A program made the position numbers and the translations under genes. The notes under the pieces are model-generated. The model was not told where the DNA came from. It did not search any database and was given only the letters and a program-made list of their open reading frames with translations. A stretch of 64,000 bases of DNA from Nosema muscidifuracis (taxonomy: Eukaryota > Microsporidia > Nosematidae): contig JAIOKI010000006.1 of NCBI GenBank assembly GCA_028335825.1, positions 310,001 through 374,000 of the forward strand. The letters are read 5' to 3'. Each line of letters starts with the position of its first letter. The first letter of the stretch is position 1. Shown piece after piece: positions 35,666-48,199 of the stretch.

Positions 35666-38226
35666 TCTTAAGTTTAAGGAGAATAAGTCCCTGAGAAAGA
35701 TATAACAATAGATATGAAATCAACAAAAATGTGATAAGAATAGAAACAAGATTAATTGATACAGATTTTGTTTTTAAGAAGGAAGTGAAATATGTGGATG
35801 ACGTAAGAGGGATAAATATGATAAAAGGGTTCGATGAGTTTGAACAAATAGCTAAGCAGAATATATGGACGAGTGATAATTCCATAGTAATATTAAGAGA
35901 ATTAATTAGAGATAATCAAATAAGTACGGAAATGTTTGATGAAGGAATTGAGAAAATCAAATTTAATGTAATAAAGACAATACATGGGCATGATAGCATG
36001 CGAATTTTAATGGAAATAAACAAGATAAACCAAAATAATTACGTAGGAATCAAAGATTTTGAAGAGATATTGAATGAGAATTTGAACATTTACAGTATAT
36101 GTACAAACTGCTCAAAAGAAGAGTTTATGAGACACCTAACGGATGCCTTTTTTAATGGCTTGGTAAATATATAAGAAGAATGATTATACAACAAAATTTG
36201 ATGTATAATTATGACGCAGCTTTAACATATTTAGTTAACTTAGAGAAAAACTTATGTAGTGAAGGATATAACTTAGATAACAGAAACAGTGGATGTTGGA
36301 ATAGAGGTGACGATAGATCTGATCACAGATACAATGATAGATTTCCCAGTGGAGTTTTTCCAACACACGAAATTAGCAAGAATAGATTTGGAAATAGATG
36401 TTGCACTAGATGCCGAACTTCAACTCACAACTCACGTGACTGTTTTTGGGATCGAAATAATAATAATGGAAATCATCAGAATAATCCTGTGGTAATAAGA
36501 ATACCCGGATACAATAACAATAAAGGACACAATAATAATAGGAATAATCAGATTAATGTAGATAATAATAAAAACAATGAGACTGTTAGAAACATGGTAA
36601 AAGAAATTTTTATTCAGACAGAGATTAATAAGACTGAACTAGAAATGTTTGTAGATGAAGAAGCATCGAAAAATTATATTAGTAAGGAATGGGTCAAAAA
36701 ATTAAATTTGACACCAAAAGATGACATTAAAATTACAACAAAATTTGCCAACAATGGTATCGAAGATAGTGATAAATCAGTAAGCATAAAGTTTTACATA
36801 CCTTTAATTAAAAAAGAAAGATTAATAAGATTTTATGTACTTAATAACTTTAAACAAGTACTTACATTAGGATTTGAATTTTTATGTGATAATGAAATAG
36901 TAGTTGATTATGGGAAAAGAGAGTTAAAACTAGAAGATAAGATTCACTATTTCTTTAAGGAGAGTCTCGAAGATAACATAGATAATAAATTATGTAGAGA
37001 AATAAATTTTAAGTGTAGAGAAAAGACTAATTTGGAACAAATACTTGAGAAGTATAAATTGAAAAATGAGAATTTTTAAAAGATGAGACTAACAGAAAAG
37101 GTAAAAATTAAACTTAAAGAAGAATTGAAATATTACGTTAGTCCAGAATATCCCGTGCCATAAGTGTGCAGAGAAAGTAAAATAATAAGAAATAATGAAT
37201 ATAATCATTTACTTAGAGAGTTTTGCGAAAGAAACCTTGAAGATGATGACTGAAAAAAGTCAAAGATAGTAGAATAATGGTTAAAGAAGATAAATCAACT
37301 GAATTTGTTCAGTTTATGCACGACTTGAGCGAACACGTTGGACAAAAGTTGTTATATTACAATATAAAATGGATATTTAAGGTAAAAAAGAATAAAAGAA
37401 ACAATTGAAAGTGTAGTAAAATCGTGTAATAGATGTAACCTTAATATGAGAAATTATAAAAGAAATAAACCATCGGAACCTATTTACGCGTAAGAGGCGT
37501 TCGAAAAAATATTCATAGACATTTTTGGACCTTTTAGTTTAGAAGATTATAAAGGAAATTTTAATAAGAACAGAGGATTTATATTAGTGATAGTAGATGT
37601 ATATTCGAGATATACAAAGATATTTTTTAGTGAAGACTTCAACGGTAAAAAAATAATTGATTGCTTAGAAATTTGGTGTGAGGAGGTAGGATCACCTTCG
37701 AGTATTATTAGCGATAATGGAAAACAGTTTATATCTAAAGAAGTAAAAAATATTATGCAAAAAGAAATATGAATTCGATATTAGTACCCATATATCATCA
37801 AGTATCAAATGGGATAGTAGAAAGGATGAATCAACATGTGTCAGAGTTATTAAGGATATATAAAGGAGAATACATCAGTAAGATAGTTGAGAAAATCGAA
37901 CACAATATAAATAATAATTATAACAATGGACTAAAATGTTCACCCATTGAAATAGTTGAAAAAAGAAATTTTTATGACCCGTATAATAGGGAAGTCAATG
38001 TGGAGAGAAAGTTAGAAGAGTCAGAAAATAGTAGGTTAAAAGATAAAGAATTCTTAGCGGCAGGAGATGAGGTCTATTTAATGAACTTTAGTTGTGGAAA
38101 ACTAGATCAGAAGTATGATGGACCTTACAGAGTAGAGGAAGTAGGTAAAAAGGGATTTGGATAAAGTTGTATGGAGCCAATCAGTGGTTTCATGTCAATC
38201 AATTAAAATTTTGAGGAGAGGTAGAA

Positions 38227-38504
38227 TGTCATAGCCTCATGCTATGACAGGTATGTTAAATTTTTATTTCTTTCTTAAATATCCCACACCGCGTTTTCAA
38301 AAAATTAAATAAATATAAAATTTTAAAAAAAAAGAAGGGGAAAAATGAATTATAACCATCTAAATATTAGTAGAAACGGGATCCGCGCCGGAATAGATGC
38401 AGCGCAGAGTAGAGGTCACCAGAATCTTAGTAAACAACAATATAAAATAAATAGTATTTTAGAAAAATATTTTACAGACGGGTCGTATCCCCGTGGGCAT
38501 GACA
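38227..38504 (+). repeat. 3' LTR of the right gypsy-like element
   Basis: 278 bp, same ends as the 5' LTR and roughly 30 differences from it. The arm sequence resumes after the ATATT target copy. Confidence 0.9.
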
Positions 38505-38509
38505 ATATT

Positions 38510-39027
38510 CTAAAGATCAATATTTCACGAAATATTGTCAGAAGATACGATAAATCACTAAATTTAACTTTTTTAGTTTAAATAAGTGCCTAGATGTGAA
38601 TTTTGCTTTTAATGATGAATTTAAAAAATCTTGTTGAAATTGTATACATACGTGTATAAAATATAAAGATGAATATTTGCATATTGAGAAGAATAAAGAG
38701 AATATTAGGTATTCAGAAAAGATCTATAATATAATGAGAATCTTATTGTGTATTCTCACTGTATTAATGATGCTTTTATATACCAAGTCATACTTAGAAT
38801 ATGATAAAATTTAATGAATAATCCATATTTAAAAAATTTACCTACACTAGAGAATAGATTTATTGTCTAATGAATTTAAACATTACGATAATCTTAATTA
38901 AGTTTAACTTAAGATAATAAAAATACATTTATATACAATATTGACATGATACATTTGATTACAAAAATATCATTGTATTATCTCATAAAAATATTTCAAT
39001 TATAAAGGAGAAGAGATAAAAGAAATA
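38510..39027. other. AT-rich arm sequence, no gene seen
   Basis: Counterpart of 11151-11735, with one local replacement near 38530-38545 where the arms differ. It lies directly upstream of the hypothetical gene at 39028 and may hold its promoter, but no motif stands out. Confidence 0.5.
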
Positions 39028-39443
39028 ATGAGTTTAATATCATTAATAAAAATACCAAGTCTTTATATTGATAGAAAATATAAAATGGTTAATTTAAGAG
39101 CAAAAGAATTTTATAAATTCAGAAATATAACCGAACCTATTAAAATAGTTTGTTATTTAAACATGATATTATAATGCATTTCTTTAAAAGAAGATGTCGT
39201 ACCTTTCAGATAAGTACAACTCTAATATTGAAAAAACCGATTTGTGAAAAGATTTATTTAGTATTCTCTTCGTCGGTACTCCTTCAAACATGGGTTAAAA
39301 ATATTAAAAATATTTATATCCCAAAAAGGAAAATGTTTGGAAGATATCAAATATTTAAATTACCGACCATTATATGTGGTTGCATACCACAGAAGAAAAT
39401 CAAAATCTACAAGCATTATTACTTGATTACAGAGTATTTTTGA
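39028..39443 (+). pseudogene. Hypothetical gene with a one-frame slip (right copy)
   Basis: ATG at 39028 gives MSLISLIKIPSLYIDRKYKM... to about 39140. A small difference from the left arm (an ATTAAAATAG context where the left has ATTAAAAATG) shifts the frame, and the rest reads open in another frame (LLFKHDIIMHFFKRR ... YYLITEYF) to a stop at 39441-39443. The left arm keeps the frame here but lacks the 3' part. Between them the arms indicate an ancestral product of about 138 residues. It is basic, with a possible hydrophobic stretch (IYLVFSSSVLLQTW). No family is recognised. Confidence 0.4.
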
Positions 39444-39468
39444 ACCATTATTTTTAAATTTTAAATGA

Positions 39469-39491
39469 TTCCACAGTTTGTTAATGTGGAA
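39469..39491. other. Hairpin with one mismatch, counterpart of 10887-10909
   Basis: TTCCACAGT/AATGTGGAA around a 5-base loop, about 25 bases after the stop of the hypothetical gene at 39028-39443. A short open stretch follows (IDINVLEDFFQNCQEFSVKE to a stop near 39597) and is nearly the same in both arms; it may be the end of another lost gene. Confidence 0.35.
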
Positions 39492-39858
39492 TAGGGGTTA
39501 TTTTTTATCGATATAAATGTCCTTGAAGATTTTTTTCAAAATTGTCAAGAATTCAGTGTAAAAGAAATTGAAACTATTAGTCAAGCCTTTGAAGATTAAA
39601 ATAGGATTTTTTAATCTAATCCTGTATTTTACTTCATTCAAAGTAAGGGCTTAAAATTTTGCATATTTATATCTTTTATTTAATATCAGTCATGTTATAA
39701 TATTTTGACGTCTTTACATTAAGAAAATATTGACAGAGTTACTTCTCTCATCTTCATTTCTTGTATATTTTGGGATTTTATGATATAATTGTTTTGAGAT
39801 ATTACATTATTCACAATAAATACACTTTAGTTTACAACTCTTGGAATTTTTATTGTCA

Positions 39859-41381
39859 ATGAAGTTTCATCTACTAAAAGAAACTATTTTAAGATTTATT
39901 TATCCTACTAAAGATAGTGATTTATACAAAGATATTCTAATAAATATTCTATCGAATAAAGGAAAAGATAGAAATTTAATAATGAACGAAATTCTGTTCA
40001 CCTTATGTTTAGTTGAAAGATCTAAAAATAATCTAAACCTCGATTTCGTTAATTTAAAATTAATTGAAGAAAATTAAACTTCTGAATATGAATATTATAA
40101 AAAACTTTCTCAGTATATCATGAAGAAGAATAGTTATCACCATAAAACCATTTCAAGTATATATTTTGAAATGTGTGATATGTATGTCGAGTACCCTCTT
40201 ATTATTGTTGAAAAATATTTAAAATATTTTACTCCATGCAGGAAGAAAGCAAATTTAGTAAAAACATTATTGGCATGGCGACAGTGACGAAATCAGTTAG
40301 ACACTTTAAAGGGACTGACGACGAGAACGTCAATACCTGGTTTAAAGAGACCATGATGATTGCTACTGTTAGTGGGATGTCCCAAGAAGACACCAAAAGA
40401 ATCATTTTATTGTCGTCAAGAGACAAAGCTCTAACTTGGAGCACTAACTTTACTATAACACAGGGATTCAATTTTACCCTGGAATACCTTATAAATGCTT
40501 TAAAAACCAGATTTTCAACACAGAAGGCAGCTGATGAAATATTTAGCAAGTTTTTAGAAACAAAAATGACTACTACCTATGAGGATTTCATGAACTTACT
40601 TGGAGATGCTTCTATATTGGTAGAAAAAATTGTATAAATTGGTCTTCGCTTCTACGATTAGTCATTACTAAGTCTCCAGGGGAGTTAAGAGAATTACTTT
40701 ACCAATTTTCTCTTACCGCTGATAGTTAGGATTCTTTTTTAAAAAAAGCAGAGGAATCCGCTTGGATGGAATTTCCGGAGAAAGCTATTGACCGGGTAAA
40801 AAGAGCACGAGTAGAAAGCCAAAGAACTTTAATACAGGGGAATGGTAATCATTCAACTGATAAATGTTTTACGTTACAAAAGCTGAAGAAGTTAGGTTGG
40901 TATGATAATAATAAAGCCATTAAAAAAAAGTTAATGAAATATCTGAAGAGCCGGAGGATGCGGAATTCATTTTAAACGACGAACTTAGTAAAAATTATTC
41001 AATTTACTTTTGTGTTGGAAATCTCTCTTATAAAAGCAACTTTATATTACCATTAGTCATAGAAAAAACCGTCATCGGTGTTTAATAGACACAGGGACAG
41101 AGGTCTCCCTTATTAGTAAAACCATATTACCAACAGGAATTAAAATTTTGCCATGCAAAGGTATAATAAGAGGGTACTCGACAATGTATACGAAGAGAAA
41201 ACTTAGAAATAATTTTTCTGAAGATACAATGATGATATTTAATTTCTTCAAAAGTGTAGAAAATAAATTAAAGAATACTTCTAATGACCTTATTATTTGC
41301 ATAAAGGAATTCTTTTCTAAGATTTATCAAGAAAAAAATATCTCTAAATGTGGATATGATATTTTTTGTTATGAAATATAA
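39859..41381 (+). pseudogene. Hypothetical gene split by the 999-bp element (right copy)
   Basis: The first part starts MKFHLLKETILRFIYPTK at ATG 39859 and is rich in Lys, Asn and Leu. A stop at 40075-40077 is followed by more open sequence in the same frame up to the insertion at 40185. After the insertion and its ATGTA duplication the same frame continues (TKRKLRNNFSEDTMMIF ... CYEI) to 41381. Function unknown. The gene is dead in both arms; the insertion and the stop are shared, so both predate the duplication or were spread by conversion. Confidence 0.45.
40185..41183 (+). mobile_element. 999-bp element with 21-bp terminal inverted repeats and gag/protease-like remains (right copy)
   Basis: A perfect 21-bp inverted repeat lies at 40185-40205 and 41163-41183, with a 5-bp duplication ATGTA at 40180-40184 and 41184-41188. 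Gag-like remains lie at about 40236-40637, nucleocapsid-like text near 40766-40975, and a protease-like DTG near 41090. The remains are broken, with several breaks. The ends start TGT and finish ACA and the duplication is 5 bp, as for the two LTR elements nearby, which suggests a gypsy-type integrase made the insertion (inference). A fossil older than the inverted duplication, or one spread between arms. Confidence 0.75.
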
Positions 41382-41843
41382 TTTAGAATATTTGATTAAT
41401 TATAATTTGATTGAATCAAATCATGATTATAAACGAAATATCAATTAAGAAATATATCTTAACTTTAACTATTTATTAATTAATTAAAAAACAGTATTCA
41501 ATAATTTGTATATAAAATAATATCTTGAGATTTTTGTTGTATTTATTTATTAATTCTCCATAAACAAAAATTAAACTTTAAATTTATGTGGTGGAAGAAA
41601 AAGACATATCCACGAAGGGTTAAAAATTATACAAGAATTTAAATTTCAAAAAACTACAAAAAATAAAATAAGCCATTACCTATAACAAGCAGACAAAAAT
41701 AAAAAGATTTATTGAGATAAGAGAGAAAAGCCACACAGCAAGTAAAAACTTTACAAAAAATAAAAATAAAAATATTTATTGAGATAAGAGAGAAAAGCCA
41801 CACAGCAAGTAAAAACTTCTACATCCAATATTATGTGACACAC

Positions 41844-41963
41844 ACCAGCATACCATAAAGGCCTTGCTTGTAGGAAGATTGGGAACCCCTTAGGATTAGT
41901 TAAAATCCTTCAGTCATAATGACTGAGACCCGCGTTCAGCAGGATTTTGGGTTATCGCCTGGT
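41844..41963 (-). ncRNA. Cloverleaf-like 3' UTR RNA element, LINE copy D
   Basis: Reading the minus strand: ACCAG/CTGGT, AACCC/GGGTT, CCTGC/GCGGG, TCAGTC/GACTGA and AGGATT/AATCCT, as in copy C. Confidence 0.6.
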
Positions 41964-42097
41964 TCAATACACCAATTAATAACACAACTCAGTTCAGCGG
42001 AATGCTACGGCATAATATGCAGCTTTAAGCCAAACCCTTCCCAGGTCAGAATTTAATTCTTTTTTTGCTAATAAATTAGCTACTTTTGTATCAGATT

Positions 42098-42785
42098 TTA
42101 CTCTGATGAGACCTGAAGTCTACACTTTTGTTGTACAATGATATATCTTTGTACTATCATTTTATCAAGAAATTCTACTCTTGCAAGTAGAGCTTTTCTT
42201 CCTGTTGGTGAAGTCTTGATGTCATTGATGTTCCCAATGATCATCTTAACTCGTTCTACTTTTGTCAGAGTTAAAGAATTTAACTCTGGGATTTTATTCT
42301 CATAAAGAGATCTTGTCTCAGATAAGGATGGACAATCTAACAGGAAATGTTCAAGATTTTCCTGTTCTCCCTCACATAGAAAGCAATGTTCTCTATAATA
42401 CTGAGGGATTCTACGAGCATTAGCTAACGCAGAAGACCATCTAATTAGATTACATCTTATTTTGGTGCAATTCCTTATCTGTCTTTTACTAATTTTTGTT
42501 AGTATGTACTTGAGTTGAGACTCAAATATACCATACTGTGCTGCTAGTGAGGATGCTATGGTAGTATTATAGGATCTCCTACCTTTCAATACCTCCATTA
42601 TTCTTTTTTTGGCTACTTTGTAGTCAATACTTTCATAGTCGTGTCCGACATATCTTTTACACCACCGTCGAGTTCTTGAACTCCATGTAGTCTTTTTAGC
42701 TCTTGGAACTTGTTCTACAAATTCCGAGATTATAGTTTTGTTGTGTTTCCACTTCCTTAATGCTCTAAAGCGATTTAGAGCTGCT
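42098..42785 (-). CDS. LINE ORF2 C-terminal fragment (copy D)
   Basis: About 229 codons, open from the truncation point to the stop at 42098-42100, beginning in the region before the C-terminal basic segment (ALNRFRALRKWKHNKT). It lacks endonuclease and RT. Confidence 0.8.
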
Positions 42786-42960
42786 GTAAATTTTCACTGG
42801 TTGTAGTAATACCCACATCTACTATTAATATTTCCTTCTTCCTTCTGTCTATTAAAATAATATCTGTCCTAATTGCTGTGTCGACCCTAATCTCTACGTC
42901 TTTATTAGTATCGTATATATATCTTATATTTACGTATTTCATTATTTATTTCCGGGCATT
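42786..42960 (-). mobile_element. R4/Dong-like endonuclease remnant
   Basis: The minus strand reads VEIRVDTAIRTDIILIDRRK followed by ILIVDVGITTTSENL, closely resembling the nuclease of the R4/Dong LINE at 17661-18149 but missing the HNRPD stretch. It is joined directly to LINE copy D. Confidence 0.65.
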
Positions 42961-45900
42961 TCAAATTGTACAATTTTTACTTTTTTGTATCTCTTCTTTC
43001 CTCATATTCTCTTGCGTCATGTGTATACTACTATGACTCATACTATTGTATATGTTTTATACATTTTGTAATATTCTCTTACAAAGCACATCTATTCTGC
43101 CATTGGATTAATGATTTCAAACAGAAACTATTTTTTGTCTATACCATTTATTGATGCTCAATCTAAGATTATATTTCTAGTATCTTTTATTTTTACTTGG
43201 TCATTTATTTTTAAAACTTTTATAATTTTGAAGTTTCTTGTTTTTAAATACTTCAGAAAATCTATATCTGTAAAAAAATCATTGCATTAAAAATGTATTT
43301 GCATTTAAAGGTCCTATAGTTTCAAATTCGAGGGTTTTTTCTTACATGTCATAAAAATCAATATACATATGTTCTTTACTTTTATTTGATTATACATTTG
43401 CATTAAACAGAGTTTTTTGATATTTCTTTTACTAACTTTAATGATACAATACATCTATTAACTTTTTATATTATTTGAATTTCTCACTAAATTTTTATAA
43501 AAGTCTGAAAAAATTTTCTTTGTTAAATTGTCACCACTTCATTGTTTTCTATTCTACTTAGACTGTAGTCATAAGAAACTTTGCAATATTTTGTTTATTC
43601 AATTATAAAATTTGACACTTGAATCCTTTTATTCATCGCTAAAATTTAGGAGAATGTACTGTTACTTTGTCATCTAAAGCTTTCAAAAATTAAAATTGGT
43701 AAATTTTTAAACTATCCACTTAATAAGAAATATTCAAAGTTTTAATTCTCACAATACAACCAAAATTTCTTTCCATCAATTCCATCTTTCATAATGTGAT
43801 GTAATTGGCAAATGTTCACCTTTACATCTCTACATCTGTTTCTAGGAAAAATTATTTTTAAAATAAGATTGTTAATTGCTTCAATTCATCTGATTCTGCT
43901 GATATAGGTACTTTTAATAGTTTTCTTATTATCTATACATAGAGTTATCTTATATTTTTAATTTCTAAACACGGTGATTTTTCTTGTTATTTGATGTTAT
44001 ATTGTTATTTGTAAGATTTTCTACTATTTTTTATGCTTTATCATGTTCTTGTTTGGTTTTATCCAAAAATAAAATTTATCATATAAGCATAACAGTATAC
44101 TTTTATATGTTCTTCTAACGTTGTATTCATAGACAATTAAGAAAGATTTAGTGAGTTTTTTAACTCATCAGCATTCTACTCTATTAATATAGCTTGTTTT
44201 TTCATTATAAATGCTGTTTTCGACAATCCTTCTTATTTATTTTAATCCGAAAAGACCTTTTGGTCAATTTTAAAAAAATATCTTTGATTCTTCAAATTAT
44301 AAATTATTTCTGAAATATTAGGCAAAGACCATTTATCAAGTACTATTGATTTGTTAAATATTATCATATTTGTTATTGGTCTTAAGCTACCACCTGATTT
44401 TAATACCGATCTAAGATTATTTAATCATGATGATTTATTTAATCCTAGATATTGTATTAATGGCAATCTTTTACTTCTGCTTCTACCTTAACTTTGTAAC
44501 TTTGCGGTATTTTAATTTATCTTTCTAAAGTTTCAATTCTAAATTAACTTCAAATAATTCTTCCTTTTTATGTCTTGATAATTCTTCACTGGATTTTTTT
44601 AATTTTATTCTTTTTTACCATGAGACTTCACAACCATTCTCTAACATCATTATTATAATATCTCCTTTGGGTAAAATATAAAATATTTCCTCATGTTTTT
44701 TATCCTGATAAGTTAATTTGATTTTTGTGAAATCCTTTTGTCGCATCCAAATTTTTATTTTTTTCGTTGGATTCGGAAATTATCCTCGTGACAAAATCGA
44801 TGTATTTATATATGATTATAGTTGATTAATTATTGATAAAGTTACAGATTTAAGTGATTGTTTCTAAGGAAGATATCAATCACTTCGTACTCACTACGGT
44901 ACTTTTATTATAATTTTGTTCCATTCAGATAAATCTAGATATATTTTTCTTGTATTGGCTTGAAAAGTTCTAAGTTAGAGTTTTTTCGGCGCTCTTAGAA
45001 ATATATTTTTTTCATTAATATAAATGTAATATTTTTCATTCAGAAAATATTTGCCTTTTCTATCTTTTTTTGGATTTATTTATCTTAACGTCTTCCTTAG
45101 ATCTATTATTAGAAGATTTTTCATTCTTGCAACATAAAGCAGATATTCTTTGGCATCAATGTGATTCATATTTGTAAATTACTTATTTGAATTCTCTTTT
45201 ATTGGTTATCAAGTCTTTTTGATATTTTGATAATTGTATATTCTTTAAAAATCAGCTGCTATTTAATTTTCTTTTTTTCTCCAAAAGATTACAAAGTTAC
45301 ATTTCTCTCTAAAGACTCAAAAGACATATCTTTCCATAATTAATAACATCTTTTGTCGAGTTTCTTATTTTTAATTAAATCTTCTTTCATTGGTTGTCAT
45401 TTTTTGAAAATTGAAAATTATTCTCTTTTCTAGTTAATTCCATTTCAAGATTATTTGTGGTCAATTTATCCAATTTTGATATAATTTATATAAACTTATC
45501 TCTATAATTGTAATTATTATTTTACCCGTGTTATGATTTACGTATAAATTTTATCATATATTAAAAATGTTAAAATTAATGATGACTAAAAGATGCTAAT
45601 CTCAAAAATTATGAGGTGAAGTTTTTGTTTTTGAATTTTAATTATGTTATCTTGTTGTCATTGCACAATTCCAATACGTCATTTAATTGACATAACAAAT
45701 GTGATAGTTCATAACAAAATTGTTAGGGTGATTTGTTCACGGTTAATAACTTATAGACTTTATGTCAATGATGTCTCTATATAAGTATCATTACTAATAG
45801 GCAAAAAGGTATGAGAACTGACTAAAGAATGAGGTTATAACCAAGTATGAATGACAAAATTAACGGAATGAATCAACTATTAGCATATCAAATCTGAAAA

Positions 45901-48199
45901 CTATTTTAGTTTTTAATTTTTAGTTTTATGGGAACTTCAAAGAAATATGAAAATATTTTTTTTCAATAAAGCAGCTTGGCCAAAGGGCTACTTGACGATC
46001 TTTAGCCTTAAAAAGGAAAATAAAAAGAAGAATTTACACGAAAATCATTTTTGATATATTAGCTAATAAATTTTCTTGTAAAGTTCTCATTGCCAAAAAG
46101 AAATTTATGTTTTCTCAAGTTTTATGCATAGTAGGTGTTTTTGAATTTACTCTCAATAAGATTTGTATGGAACAAATTAATATAATTTACAAATTCTGAG
46201 GAATTATTTACAATGTGCAAAAAATAGATCACGCGAACTTGAATATATTATAAAAATCGCGATGAATGATAGATTCTTATGAATGTGCCTTTACAGCAGC
46301 TCTATAATCTTTTTTATGTAATTCACAGAAACCATTATTATCCTTCTATCAAGTGTTCTTTCTACCATTCCGGACCCAAACTTTCTTTAGTCTATACCTC
46401 TGTTGCATTTGAGTTTTCCGGATTTATTTTCGTCAAGTTATACTATTATCTTAAGTACATATATTTTTTTCAATGCTAGATATTACTTTTTTAGAATATA
46501 TCCTACACATCTCTGAGAAAATTTGTAACTCTCAAATTACTGTTTTTTTTTTGTATTAAGACCATAATTTAATAATAAGTAATATATCTATAATTGACAA
46601 TTTTTTTAAAATGGTGTTTTTGGGGACCATATTTTTTCTACACATTTTAACGTAAATTTACATTGTTTTTATATATTTTACCATCAGCTTCTGTAGCCCG
46701 ACCAGTCTCCTGTTCAAGATCTTATGACGAGTAATTTAAATCACTTTTAATATTTCTCTTAGCAGCCATAAATTTTCTTTTTTCAGTTAATAAAATTGTT
46801 TTATCAAGACATAGCTGATTTACTGAGAATACAAATCTATTCGTAGATTAATTTATTACATACTACTTAATTAAAGTGAACTGTTAAATGACTCATTACA
46901 TTAGATATTTTGGAAGTAATATTATATTCATTACTGGCTCATTTTTTGACAGATTCGAATCAAAAACATGTTTTCTTTTGATTATCAATTAACGAAAAAA
47001 ATATTTCCTTAATTTTATTTAAGGCCTGACACATTTTGAAGATATTTTTTTTCAATGTTTCTTATAAAGATTTTTTGGCCGTATGAGCCCAAAAATCCAA
47101 GCATAATTGGCTAATATTCACAATATTTGAAAAATAATTGTAAAATATAAACGCTCTATTGTTATTAGGAAATTGGTTTCATGCTGTTGATAAGTTTCTT
47201 ATTTATATTCAATGTCCAAATCATAATACATAAAGTTATCATTTATTTATGGCTTGTTGATACAAGCAAAACTATTTATTACTAAGAGTCGCATCGATTG
47301 ATATTCTTCTACGACAATGATATTGAAGTTTAATTATTGAATAAGTTAAAAAAATTAATTTTGTCTTTACTTTCACATTATTTAATTTCAAGATTATCTT
47401 TATTTTAAATCAAAATTAAGAGTGTCAAAATAACTATAGTGTGAAAATTCAGAATACCATTGTTTTACTATAATTATATAACGACTTCTTGTAAGTGCAT
47501 TAAATTTGTTCATAGTATATTTATGTTATCTAATTTATACCTAGTTAACAATCAAATTCTATTGAAAAACTATGACTATCTTTACTATCACATAATTCAT
47601 CACTTTGTTAATCACAAAAATTGTAATTCTATAAAATTTCGTTTTTAATAACGTATTAAGCCCATCTCTACAAATGTGTTTATTCATCAATTTTTTTTAA
47701 TTTTATAAGTCGTTTTTTATTTGGACACATTAATAGTAAAATTTTTTTAGTTTATATCTGAGATTTTCGGTAGCATGACCATTTTTAATACAGCTTTATT
47801 AAAGTTCTGTTAATTTTCGAATTTAAATATTTGCCATTTTCTTCATATCCTTTACTTCCCCACATCATTCACATCCTTTTTTAGAAAATTATCATACTAA
47901 GATTTGATTAAATAACTAAAATTGAATCCGAATAAAAAATATAATGTGAAATGTAACTGTTCATCGTTCAATAAAAATTAAAACCTATATCTTAAAGTCA
48001 TTGATTGATAATATTTTTTCACTATATGTAGAACATATAAATAAACAGGTATTTATCAAATCTTCTCTTCCTAAATTTTTAAGATTTGATTTTTGTGTAG
48101 ACTTTTTCCGTAGCCCTTGTGAGATTACCACAATGAAAAATTCTGTTATAGGAGAGTGTGCACGAATAAAGATTTTTACTTGTTATTCTCGACTGTTGA
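42961..48199. other. AT-rich decay, no element confidently named
   Basis: About 5.2 kb with no open frame above about 70 codons. Minus-strand text around 43700-45200 gives an impression of old retroelement coding sequence but no diagnostic motif. No RNA genes or tandem arrays seen. Confidence 0.4.

Larger units (their letters stand above)
35385..38504 (+). mobile_element. Ty3/gypsy-like LTR retrotransposon, private to the right arm
   Basis: LTRs of about 280 bp (35385-35665 and 38227-38504) begin TGTCATAGCC and end GGGCATGACA. The 5-bp target copies are ATTTT (35380-35384) and ATATT (38505-38509), differing by one base. The left arm has the uninterrupted target. Parts seen in order: gag-like text (35731-36174), an Asn-rich nucleocapsid with a CCHC-like knuckle (CTRCRTSTHNSRDC) and a protease-like region (36180-37079), and integrase (about 37500-38160). 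The element is broken, with several breaks. The LTRs differ at roughly one base in nine by eye. Confidence 0.9.
35190..42200 (-). repeat. Right arm of the large inverted duplication
   Basis: Inverted counterpart of 8190-15445. It keeps the empty target of the left LTR element (the TAAAGAGCTTTTG region at about 35313-35330) and carries its own LTR element at 35385-38504. It has 202 bp at 39194-39395 that the left arm lacks. The outer boundary runs into LINE sequence that continues to 42785. Confidence 0.85.
41690..42785 (-). mobile_element. LINE copy D, 5'-truncated A-type 3' end at the outer end of the right arm
   Basis: On the minus strand it holds an open ORF2 C-terminal fragment (42098-42785, knuckle CFLCEGEQENLEHFLLDC), the A-type 3' UTR with cloverleaf fold, the T-rich tail and the terminal doublet (41690-41820) also seen at 8560-8672. 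Its 5' truncation at 42785 joins an R4/Dong endonuclease remnant. The coding part resembles copy E near the rDNA; the UTR resembles copy C. Confidence 0.88.

Noticed and set aside
8190-42200. Assembly artefact duplicating a single locus in inverted orientation
   Set aside because: Each arm has a private insertion with the other arm showing the empty site, plus further differences; still worth confirming with long reads.
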